Of a DNA stretch of 64,000 nucleotides, positions 52,808 to 60,391 are shown piece by piece. The stretch is taken from assembly GCA_965234335.1 (NCBI GenBank), contig OZ248455.1, positions 124,001 through 188,000 of the forward strand, given 5' to 3'. The first letter of the stretch is position 1, and the number at the start of each line of letters is the position of its first letter. Under the pieces are notes generated by a model, which had not been told where the DNA came from, ran no database searches, and was given only the letters and a program-made list of their open reading frames with translations. Both the position numbers and the translations under genes were made by a program. This DNA comes from Leadbetterella lacustris. Lineage in GTDB: Bacteria > Bacteroidota > Bacteroidia > Cytophagales > Spirosomataceae.

Positions 52808-52830
52808 AAACCTCTCAGTTTGAGAGGTTT
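52808..52830 (+). terminator. Strong terminator after rpsG
   Basis: A 10-bp perfect stem (52808-52817 with 52821-52830) and a 3-nt loop, running into T residues to 52835. It ends the rpsL-rpsG transcript. Confidence 0.9.
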
Positions 52831-52952
52831 TTTTTATGGGTAAAAGTTTCAGAAATATAGAAATTTGTATAGAAATTACTTTTCTGCCCAAAGTCATAAA
52901 TATTGATTAGGTTATTTTTTAGTTTTATCGTTCAACCCAAAAAGAACTATAT

Positions 52953-53450
52953 ATGACCAGCTTCAGAGTTAGACCCAAGTTTAGGAAGGAATGTCCATGC
53001 AAACCAAAAGACTTGGTGGAAAGAATCAATAAAAGACTTGAAACACAACACGACCAAATAGAAGGAAAAGTGTTTTTAACACACGGTCTCTTTAGGATTC
53101 TTCCTGTACATCAACATTTTTGGTCACCACAGCTCAATGTGTCCTTCGAGGAAACTGATGATGGTACAGTGCTGCGAGGAATGTACGGGCCTCACCCCAC
53201 AGTTTGGGCGGTGTTTTTATTCGGTTATGCTATTTTGGGCCTTGCTTTGTTTTTTACAACAATCATTGGCTTAGTGAAATATTCGCTACATATTGAAAGT
53301 CAGATACTTTGGCTTTTGCCTTTTTTTCTTGGGGGGCTGGCAATCCTATATTTTGTAGCACAAACTGGGCAGAAAATGGGGGCAGAGCAAACTTTCCAGC
53401 TACATCATTTTTTTGAAGAATCTATTGGCGAAACAGTTCATATTAGCTAA
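52953..53450 (+). CDS. Two-TM membrane protein, hypothetical
   Basis: A 165-residue protein. The N-terminal ~80 residues are soluble ('CPCKPKDLVERINKRLETQH' and 'EGKVFLTHGLFRILPVHQHFWSPQLNV'-type; the latter shortened to 'FWSPQLNV'). They are followed by 'RGMYGPHPTVWAVFLFGYAI' with two membrane helices ('AVFLFGYAILGLALFFTTII' and 'ILWLLPFFLGGLAILYFVA') and a short C-terminal helix. The conserved 'GPHPTVW' and 'HFWSPQL' pieces suggest a Bacteroidota-restricted family without assigned function. It is a single gene. Confidence 0.75.
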   Translation: MTSFRVRPKFRKECPCKPKDLVERINKRLETQHDQIEGKVFLTHGLFRILPVHQHFWSPQLNVSFEETDDGTVLRGMYGPHPTVWAVFLFGYAILGLALFFTTIIGLVKYSLHIESQILWLLPFFLGGLAILYFVAQTGQKMGAEQTFQLHHFFEESIGETVHIS

Positions 53451-53579
53451 GAAGCGGCTTGGATGGCTGTTTTGTTCGAAAATTATTTACTAGGCACAGA
53501 ATTTAAGCAGTTGTAGTGCCATAATGGTTAAAAAGCTCTATTTTTTTCGGCATAATGAAAGAAGTATGGACTCAGATTT

Positions 53580-54290
53580 ATGCTAAAACTCTTATCTATA
53601 TTTACTCTTTCCATATTTTTAAGTATTTCTCTGTTTGCCCAAATGTTAGTTTTGAACTGACAAAAAGCTCATAGTAGACAGCGAAATGAAGTCGTATAAG
53701 GGATGGTGAAAGTTGCCTTTATTAGATTCATGTGGGTAGATTCTACACATCCAGTAGTCGTTCGGGCAGAGGTGGGGCTTCCCTTAATCGCGGGCAAAGT
53801 GACTTTTGGGGCTAGAGTTTGACCTTACCACCTCAATTTTTTTGAAAAGTATCAGGCGTTTTTGAAAAGTAATCAGGATGGAAAACTGACCTGTACTACT
53901 ACTTTTGAGCAAAGTTCCCAGTTATTTTTGTTGGCGAAAGTGATAAGAATGGCTTTTTTTTCAAAAGGATGAACATTTTATGGTGGGAAGTTTAACTGGA
54001 ATTGTTTATTAAAGTTTACAAAAAGAAATCCAGTCTATGGGTTAAGCTATTACTGTTTTCGTCGTGCTGATTTGGCCAATAAGTTCTATAATGACTCAAC
54101 TGTAAGCTTTAATTTTAGCCCATTGCCAACTACAAATATTCCTATGGATATATTCAAGACTTATCCTAATCTAGTAATGGAGTATACATTTAAAGAATTT
54201 TTTTTGAATATTACTATTCAACTATTTGATATAAAAGGAGTTGGTATTCTATTTGGGCTAGTTATGCAGCCGATTTTCGTATAGAATGAT
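53580..54290 (+). pseudogene. Decayed secreted-protein gene (several stops and frameshifts)
   Basis: An ATG at 53580 begins a signal peptide-like MLKLLSIFTLSIFLSISLFA, ending 'AQ', then stops. Downstream, in shifted frames, come long coherent pieces: 'RFMWVDSTHPVVVRAEVGLP', 'FFEKYQAFLKSNQDGKL' and, at 54072-54284, a frame with 'KFYNDSTVSFNFSPLPTTNI'. The pieces read as one degraded gene of about 230 codons. I cannot name the family. The 970-bp region holds no intact gene. Confidence 0.4.
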
Positions 54291-54418
54291 GTTGAAAATG
54301 GATTTGGCTACGGGCGTGATCAGGTGGTGGTTTCTTATTAGACAGCCGAGCAGACCAAGATAATAATTGTGAACTAAAGGTTTTAGAGTTAAATTGCCCG
54401 AAATTTGACCTTAAATAA

Positions 54419-55393
54419 ATGACTAAAACTATTAAATGGGGTATTTTGGGTGCAGGAAAAATTGCAGCCAAATTTGCCTCAGATTTGAATAAAACAGATT
54501 CTTGTGAGTTGGTAGCTGTGGCGAGCACTTCTCTTGAAAGAGCCCAACAGTTTGCAATTACACACAAGGCTAAGTACTCTTTTGGAAGCTACGATGCCTT
54601 ATTTGGTATTGAACTTGATGTTATCTATATAGCCACTCCACATACTTACCACAAAGAACATACGCTCTTGTGTTTAAACAATGGAGTGGGCGTTTTGTGC
54701 GAAAAGCCCTTTGCTATGAACGAGACCGAGGTGGATGAAATGGTAAAATTGGCTAGGTCTAAAAACGTTTTTCTTATGGAGGCCATGTGGAGTAGGTTTC
54801 TTCCTAGTTTTTTGAAAGTAAAATCTTCTATTGAGGAAGGCCGAATTGGTGAAATTAAGACCATCGATGCTGATTTTGGTTTTAAAGCTATTTTTGATGA
54901 AAAGTCACGTCTTTTTAACCCTGAATTGGGCGGCGGGGCATTTTTAGATATCGGCATTTATCCTGCTTTTTTATCCCTATTTTTGATGGGCTATCCGTCC
55001 AAAATAATGGCTGCAAGTACATTTGCTCCAACAGGTACGGACGAAACTACCTCATTTATCTATCAATACGACAATCAGGCCACGGCTTTGCTGAATTGTA
55101 CGGTTGGATCCTATACAGACTGCGAAGCAAGAATTTATGGCAGTAAGGGTTCTATTCAAATGCAAGGGAGGTTTCATGAAGCCACCCGTATTACTTTCTT
55201 TGGTGCGGAAGGCGAAGAGTTGGAGACTTTGGAATTTCCGAGAGATACTTTTGGATACAATTATGAAATCGAAGAAGTGAACCAATGTCTTAGAAATGGG
55301 CTGACGGAAAGCCCGAACTGGTCACTTGCAGATAGTAATAAACTCATTCATTTGTTAGACAAAACCAGGGAAGTGGCCAAGATAGTCTATTGA
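54419..55393 (+). CDS. Gfo/Idh/MocA family oxidoreductase
   Basis: A 324-residue NAD(P)-dependent dehydrogenase. The Rossmann start is 'WGILGAGKIAAKFASDL' (G9-x-G11-x2-A). The family hallmark E95-K-P97 is in 'GVLCEKPFAM', and the C-terminal domain has 'GGGAFLDIGIYP', with Asp and His/Tyr positions typical of the dihydrodiol-dehydrogenase-like branch. Substrates are sugars, inositols or diols. It ends 3 nt before the convergent AAA ATPase stop. Confidence 0.9.
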   Translation: MTKTIKWGILGAGKIAAKFASDLNKTDSCELVAVASTSLERAQQFAITHKAKYSFGSYDALFGIELDVIYIATPHTYHKEHTLLCLNNGVGVLCEKPFAMNETEVDEMVKLARSKNVFLMEAMWSRFLPSFLKVKSSIEEGRIGEIKTIDADFGFKAIFDEKSRLFNPELGGGAFLDIGIYPAFLSLFLMGYPSKIMAASTFAPTGTDETTSFIYQYDNQATALLNCTVGSYTDCEARIYGSKGSIQMQGRFHEATRITFFGAEGEELETLEFPRDTFGYNYEIEEVNQCLRNGLTESPNWSLADSNKLIHLLDKTREVAKIVY

Positions 55394-55396
55394 TTA

Positions 55397-56590
55397 TCAA
55401 TACAAAAAGCCAAACATCCAGAGTGGTATTTTGTTTTTGTGTCCAATTTCTATCTCGTCAACTGCCAGATAAGAGGCTTCAATGTTTGCAATTTGAGCGA
55501 ATGTCTTTGTGGCACTGCCTATCTCAAATATATATTTTTCGTTTACCAAAAAATCTCCAACTTTTGTAAAGTTGACTTGTTGCGTTGTTTTTAATTGGTT
55601 GAGAAAGAACAATTCTCTCAAGGTTCCTCTGTTTACTTTTTCCCAATTAATGGCATGTGCAAGGTTTGGATTTTGCAGGAATATTTTTTCAGGTTTTGTA
55701 AGATGAGAGTACGATTTTGTGTTCACTGTCAGTAAATTTATAATATCGGCTTGCTCTAAATAATACAAATACTGGGTCAATGTGTTTCTTGTGAGTTCTA
55801 CGCTTTCGGCAAGTTTTGATATGTTTGGCTGAAATGGTACCGCACCAGCTATTACTTTTATGAGTCGTTTGAGTTTACTTACATTGTGAATGTTGATGTC
55901 CAGTATATATGGTAAATCTACCTCCAAAGTAACTCCCAAAATGGTGGTGAGCTTTTGGTAATAGCTTTTTTTGCTTTGTAAATAAAATGGGAAATAGCCC
56001 ATTTTGAGGTACTCGTTAAAATACGCAAGGGGTTTGATTCGCTCAATTATTTGTGTGGATATCTCTACGTGGTTCTTTAATATTTCTTGAAATGTGTATT
56101 TCTCAAACTTACTCTTTGTCTCTATCTGAATGTATTCTCGCAGCGAGAGTCCATGTAGCTGATAGCTAACCACTCTTCTGCTGAGGTCAGCGTAGCCCTT
56201 AAAAACCTGTAGTATTGAAGATGAAGAAAAACACACCGATAGTTTACCTAGTTTGTCGTAGATGTTTTTAAGTTCAATGCTCCAGTTGGCATATTTATGT
56301 ATTTCGTCAATGTATAAATGCGTGCCGCCTTGGTTATAATGGTATTCTGCTATTTCCCAAATAGATAATCCAGAAACTTGTATGTCGTCCATGCTCACAA
56401 AAAGTGCTTGATTGGCAGTTTTGTGAGTTTCTTTTATATATTGCAGCATCAAGGTGGTTTTGCCTACGCCTCTAGCTCCTTTTATAGCTATCATGCGTTC
56501 GTCCCAATCTATTTGGTCTATAAAGTCCCTCCTAAACTCTGTTTTGAGTTCGGATATTGTCTTTTGGTGATTTTGATATAGAAAGTCCAT
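55397..56590 (-). CDS. AAA ATPase with DUF4143 C-terminal domain
   Basis: A 397-residue protein. P-loop G38-A-R-G-V-G-K44-T-T46, Walker B 'HLYIDEIHKY' (D95, E96), then a sensor region ('SVCFSSSSILQVFKG', 'LHGLSLREYI') and a winged-helix segment around 260-300 ('LAESVELTRNTLTQYLYYLE'). The C-terminal DUF4143 part, 'LREL-F', 'VNFTKVGDFLVNEKYIFEIG', resembles a PD-(D/E)XK nuclease-like fold. This family is widely expanded in prokaryotes with unclear function. Directly upstream lies a five-copy palindrome array (56610-56790). Confidence 0.85.
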   Translation of the reverse strand: MDFLYQNHQKTISELKTEFRRDFIDQIDWDERMIAIKGARGVGKTTLMLQYIKETHKTANQALFVSMDDIQVSGLSIWEIAEYHYNQGGTHLYIDEIHKYANWSIELKNIYDKLGKLSVCFSSSSILQVFKGYADLSRRVVSYQLHGLSLREYIQIETKSKFEKYTFQEILKNHVEISTQIIERIKPLAYFNEYLKMGYFPFYLQSKKSYYQKLTTILGVTLEVDLPYILDINIHNVSKLKRLIKVIAGAVPFQPNISKLAESVELTRNTLTQYLYYLEQADIINLLTVNTKSYSHLTKPEKIFLQNPNLAHAINWEKVNRGTLRELFFLNQLKTTQQVNFTKVGDFLVNEKYIFEIGSATKTFAQIANIEASYLAVDEIEIGHKNKIPLWMFGFLY

Positions 56591-56609
56591 TGGTTCTTAT
56601 TCTTTATTT

Positions 56610-56790
56610 TGCTTTTTTTATTAAGCAAAATTGATAGTAAAGTGCTTTATCAATTAAGCAAAATTATATATAATTTTTCACTTGTAGAAATTATAGATAG
56701 TATGTTATGCTTTACCATTAAGCATATAAATCTTAAAAATGCTTTTTATAATAAGCAAAAAAATACTAAAAGTGCTTTAGGTAATAAGCA
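56610..56790. repeat. Array of five 17-18-bp palindromes with a ~33-bp period
   Basis: Palindromes with TGCTT...AAGCA ends at 56610-56627, 56643-56660, 56708-56724, 56740-56757 and 56773-56790. Start-to-start distances are 33, 65, 32 and 33 bp. Where a copy is missing (about 56675-56692), a degenerate TTTC...GAAA dyad remains. The three normal spacers are 15 bp, AT-rich and dissimilar. The array begins 20 nt before the ATPase ATG (56590) and therefore covers its promoter and leader. Confidence 0.85.
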
Positions 56791-56860
56791 AATATGGTTA
56801 GAGACTTTAGTTTTTATACAAGACTTTAATAGGGAGCATTTTGTTATTTATTAAAACATA

Positions 56861-56884
56861 AAAAGCTCCTATTGCGGAGCTTTT
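56861..56884 (-). terminator. Terminator after the DUF2911 gene
   Basis: A 9-bp perfect stem (56861-56869 with 56876-56884) and a 6-nt loop; on the minus strand the stem ends in T residues. It lies 38 nt after the stop at 56923. Confidence 0.75.
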
Positions 56885-56922
56885 AAGAAGGATGAATTCC
56901 TTTTTTATCTAAGATATTTGAT

Positions 56923-57450
56923 TTATCTAATCGGAATATTTAACTGTGTGTTTTCCCAGTTTAATGTCATGTCAATCCCGTTGTCAGCTATTTGATTTAG
57001 TTTTATAGTGAGTTGTTCGGTGGGTTCAACAGTTTTTCCTGCCTCTATCTTGAATCTTAAATAATCCTTGGTTTCGTCGTAGTTGGTACCCCATTGTCCG
57101 GTTTCCTTATTGAGAATAATTGTCCAATAACGTTCGCCGGGTATCGTCCAGAGGCTGTATATGCCGTTTTTTACTTTTCTTTTGCCAAAACTACAGGTTC
57201 TCGAAAAACTGATGGTGGTGGCTTCGTTAGCACCTGTCCGCCATACTATGTTATATGGAATGAGTTCGCCGAAAATCTTCCTGTCTTTCATTAAAGGTCT
57301 GCAATAGCCAAGTTCAACTTTCAGGTCACTGCTGCTTTTAGCGGTTAGCTTTTCGAATGGACTGTGGCTTTTGGTATAATACCGAACACCAAAAAGTGCC
57401 AAAACCAATACTCCAACTACAATAAATATAATATTTAGGGCTTTTTTCAT
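56923..57450 (-). CDS. DUF2911 domain-containing protein
   Basis: A 175-residue protein with an N-terminal anchor ('IIFIVVGVLVLALFGVRYY') and a beta-rich DUF2911 domain: 'DLKVELGYCRPLMKDRKIFG', 'VWRTGANEATTISFS', 'VKNGIYSLWTIPGERYWTII' and 'WGTNYDETKDYLRF'. It is probably periplasmic; the family is frequent in Bacteroidota and uncharacterised. It is monocistronic, with a terminator downstream and the AACCGC-type repeat immediately upstream of its ATG. Confidence 0.85.
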   Translation of the reverse strand: MKKALNIIFIVVGVLVLALFGVRYYTKSHSPFEKLTAKSSSDLKVELGYCRPLMKDRKIFGELIPYNIVWRTGANEATTISFSRTCSFGKRKVKNGIYSLWTIPGERYWTIILNKETGQWGTNYDETKDYLRFKIEAGKTVEPTEQLTIKLNQIADNGIDMTLNWENTQLNIPIR

Positions 57451-57464
57451 GTTTTTTTAATTTT

Positions 57465-57490
57465 AACCGCTAGGCCGCAAAGACGCAAGG
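57465..57490 (-). repeat. Dispersed AACCGC-type repeat
   Basis: AACCGCTAGGCCGCAAAGAC followed by GCAAGG, in the gap between ComEC and DUF2911. It is the best copy of the family also seen at 28329-28353 and, inverted, at 41880-41907, with partial versions near 20285 and 48182. Confidence 0.6.
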
Positions 57491-57539
57491 CTTAATTATA
57501 CTTTACGGAGCAATACAACTTACAGGGAATTATTTATTT

Positions 57540-59567
57540 TTAAAAAGTTAAGGTTTTTGAACCTATGTCATACAAAACTACCAATTTTTTCTTTTGTGTT
57601 TCGGCCTCTTCTTTGATTTTTTCCACGACCCATTTTTTATTCGATCCGTCCAAAACTATGGTACCGTCAAATTCTTTTAGACTTTTGAGGTCTTTTATTG
57701 CGTTTTCTGAACAAACCAAATACTCGATTTTGGAGTCTAAAACTGGGGCCTTAGGTGTTTTGATCCATTGTATATTCTGCCATTTGTTATTAATCAAGAA
57801 ATTACCTTCTTCTGCTACTACCTGGGTTTTAAAGTTTTTGATACCTCGGGCATCATAGTAGTTTTTGAGGTGAAACTGATAAATAAGTGGCTCTTTACAA
57901 AGCGAATCCGTTGAAATGAAAATTGCTGAACGACCTTCTATTACCGAAATCCCCCAGCCGTTTGGTATAAAATGAAAGGTGATTTCTTTTTGTTTGTTTT
58001 GATGGTAAAGTTGTGATGCTCCACTTATGGAGAGTATAATACAGACGGCGGCTATGAGTTTTAAGTACTTGATTTCTTTTTTTTTGAAAAATAAAAGAGC
58101 AAAACCAATTACCAAAAACAGTAGAAAAACCGTAGTTGCAGAAATTGAAAGTCCAGTAGTAAGGGCATTAGGTAATTCAGCGATCAGGTAAACCGAGTAG
58201 TTGAGAATATTAATAAGCCACTTAAAAATAAAGCCCAAACCAGGACCTAAGAAGGGTATTTTGGCTATAAATAAGACTAAAAGCCCTACAGGTAACATGG
58301 CAGAAGATATCAAAGAAACAATAGGGTTAGCCAACAAAAAGTAGTTTGGAAACTGGTGAAAATAATACAAAGAAAGAGGCAAAGTGAATATTTGGGCAGA
58401 GATAGATATGGCTGAAATTTCCCAAATCCATCTAAAAGGCTTCCATTTGAAGTAAAATAACCTCTGCAGGCTTGGATAAAGAACCATAATACCTAAAACT
58501 GCTAAATATGATAACTGAAAACCCACATCATATAGCCAAGTCGGTACAATAATAAGCAATACAATAGCCGACAAAAGAAGCGTGTTTACAGGATTGCCGT
58601 CACGCCGCAAGTAGGTGCCTAGCTGAATCATCGAAAACATAAGTGTTGACCGACAAACACTTGGACTTAAACCCGTAAAAATGGCGTAGGACCATAGAGA
58701 AACTAATATGACTATTAGAAAAGTAGGTTTCTTTTTATTTAAAAACAATCCAAAAAGTGCGTTGAGTACCACAAAAAGAATAACTACATGCATACCTGAT
58801 ACCGCAAGAGCATGTATGGCCCCGGTGGCAGAATACCATTGTTTGGTCTCGAAGTCCAATTCGGCTTTCATACCGCCTATCATGGCTTCTGCTACTCCCA
58901 TTTGTTTGGGAGTATCTAGTATTTCTTTGAAAACAGTGTGGGTATAAACATTCAGAGAGTTGGCAAACTGAAACAAAGACCATCCTTTCATATCCCCAGC
59001 TTTTATAAAATCGCCTTCTCTCAAAAACTGATGCATAAATATGTTTTTTCTGGCTTGATAGGTTTTATAATCAAATTCCAGGGGATTTTTAGGAGGTTCT
59101 ATTTCCCTCAAGGTGTTTTTTAGTACATATATTTCGCCATACTGTGGAACCACCTGAGCTTCTTTGTTGAAATAGAGCATCGTTTTGCCTATGACTTTAC
59201 GCCATTTGCCGTTTTTTTTTATGGCAAATATCTGAGCTGTAACTTTATAGCTTTTCGGTTTTGACTCCGTGTAGGAGTCTATCATGGCCATGTAATGGTC
59301 AAACTGCCCTACTTTGGTGATGTGATTTAATTGATTTTTTTGGTTGAAAAGGTAAGAACTAGCTAAACCTATTCCAAAAAATAGAAATGGAACAGCCTGT
59401 CTTAAGAACCGTAGTTTTGTAATTTTTGCAGAAATGATGCCTAAGCTGAGAGTGATGCTGATAAAAATGTAGATATGGCTTAATTTGGGCTGATACCAAT
59501 CCGAAAGATATATACCTGCCACAAGCAGAATAAAATATCGAAGTACGGGTATTGACCTTAAATACAT
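57540..59567 (-). CDS. comEC: ComEC/Rec2 family DNA-uptake channel protein
   Basis: A 675-residue inner-membrane protein. N-terminal TM pair plus DUF4131 domain (~25-190: 'VIGKTMLYFNKEAQVVPQYGEIY', shortened to 'YGEIYVLKN'). Then comes the Competence domain, with 'GAIHALAVSGMHVVILFVVL' and 'FTGLSPSVCRSTLMF', in a cluster of about nine helices to ~500. The C-terminal 150 residues are soluble but lack the HxHxDH metallo-beta-lactamase motif, unlike full-length ComEC. It transports single-stranded DNA into the cytoplasm. It lies 1 nt after panB. Confidence 0.85.
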   Translation of the reverse strand: MYLRSIPVLRYFILLVAGIYLSDWYQPKLSHIYIFISITLSLGIISAKITKLRFLRQAVPFLFFGIGLASSYLFNQKNQLNHITKVGQFDHYMAMIDSYTESKPKSYKVTAQIFAIKKNGKWRKVIGKTMLYFNKEAQVVPQYGEIYVLKNTLREIEPPKNPLEFDYKTYQARKNIFMHQFLREGDFIKAGDMKGWSLFQFANSLNVYTHTVFKEILDTPKQMGVAEAMIGGMKAELDFETKQWYSATGAIHALAVSGMHVVILFVVLNALFGLFLNKKKPTFLIVILVSLWSYAIFTGLSPSVCRSTLMFSMIQLGTYLRRDGNPVNTLLLSAIVLLIIVPTWLYDVGFQLSYLAVLGIMVLYPSLQRLFYFKWKPFRWIWEISAISISAQIFTLPLSLYYFHQFPNYFLLANPIVSLISSAMLPVGLLVLFIAKIPFLGPGLGFIFKWLINILNYSVYLIAELPNALTTGLSISATTVFLLFLVIGFALLFFKKKEIKYLKLIAAVCIILSISGASQLYHQNKQKEITFHFIPNGWGISVIEGRSAIFISTDSLCKEPLIYQFHLKNYYDARGIKNFKTQVVAEEGNFLINNKWQNIQWIKTPKAPVLDSKIEYLVCSENAIKDLKSLKEFDGTIVLDGSNKKWVVEKIKEEAETQKKKLVVLYDIGSKTLTF

Positions 59568-59568
59568 A

Positions 59569-60384
59569 TCAATATGATTCTTTTTTATTTGGGAAATCTC
59601 CCGATTTTACGTCTGTAATGTAGTTGGTAAACGCAGTGTTCATTACCATAGCGAGGTCGGCATAGCGTCTGAGAAATCTCGGAGAGAAGTCTTTATTGAT
59701 TCCTAGCATGTCGTGTATAACCAATATTTGCCCATCGCAGCCATTACCAGCACCTATACCGATTGTTGGTATTTCTAACGTTTCGCTGACCTCTGTAGCT
59801 AGTTTCGCTGGGATTTTCTCCAAAACAACGGCAAAGCATCCCAAATCTTGAAGTAATTTTACGTTGTCTCGAAGTTGTTGGGCTTCTTCGCCTTCCTTTG
59901 CTCTAACGGTATAGGTGCCGAACTTGTAGATTGATTGTGGTGTAAGACCTAAATGCCCCATAACGGGTATGCCTGCACTTAAGACCCGTGCAATAGACTC
60001 TTCTATTTCTTTACCACCTTCCATTTTTACAGCATGAGCACCTGATTCTTTCATGATTTTTATTGCAGACCGTAGAGCTTCTTCGGAATTACCTTGGTAG
60101 CTCCCAAAAGGCAAATCAACTACTACTAATGCTCTTTTTACGGCCCTTAGAACGCCTTGAGCATGATATATCATTTGGTCAAGTGTGATAGGTAAGGTGG
60201 TTTCGTGACCAGCCATAACATTGGAGGCGGAATCACCCACCAGAATAACCTCAATACCTGCGGCATCTACCAAGGTGGCCATAGAAAAGTCGTATGCAGT
60301 AAGACAAACGATTTTTTCTTTCTTATTTTTTAGTTCTTTGAGGGTGTTGGTAGTTACCCGTTTGATTTCTGAATGTACTGACAT
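59569..60384 (-). CDS. panB: 3-methyl-2-oxobutanoate hydroxymethyltransferase
   Basis: A 271-residue PanB. 'CLTAYDFSMATLVDAAGIEVILVGDSASNVM' is the N-terminal signature (shortened: GDSASNVMAGHETTLP), with metal ligands Asp51 region and 'KMEGG', 'AGIPVMGHLGLTPQS' and 'EKIPAKLATEV' later; all are family-conserved. It makes ketopantoate for pantothenate and CoA synthesis. The first 20 residues carry a short charged extension. Gene order with M23 and ComEC neighbours is a Bacteroidota pattern, not a pathway operon. Confidence 0.95.
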   Translation of the reverse strand: MSVHSEIKRVTTNTLKELKNKKEKIVCLTAYDFSMATLVDAAGIEVILVGDSASNVMAGHETTLPITLDQMIYHAQGVLRAVKRALVVVDLPFGSYQGNSEEALRSAIKIMKESGAHAVKMEGGKEIEESIARVLSAGIPVMGHLGLTPQSIYKFGTYTVRAKEGEEAQQLRDNVKLLQDLGCFAVVLEKIPAKLATEVSETLEIPTIGIGAGNGCDGQILVIHDMLGINKDFSPRFLRRYADLAMVMNTAFTNYITDVKSGDFPNKKESY

Positions 60385-60391
60385 CGTATTG

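Noticed and set aside
56610..56790. CRISPR-like array
   Set aside because: Repeats are short (17-18 bp), imperfect in the centre, spacers are only 15 bp and AT-rich, and no cas genes are nearby. Better explained as operators or hairpins.
56609..56854. 81-codon plus-strand frame across the palindrome array
   Set aside because: Its sequence follows the 33-bp (11-codon) repeat period; low-complexity N/K/I product, no start context, and it covers the promoter of the divergent ATPase. Treated as a by-product of the array.
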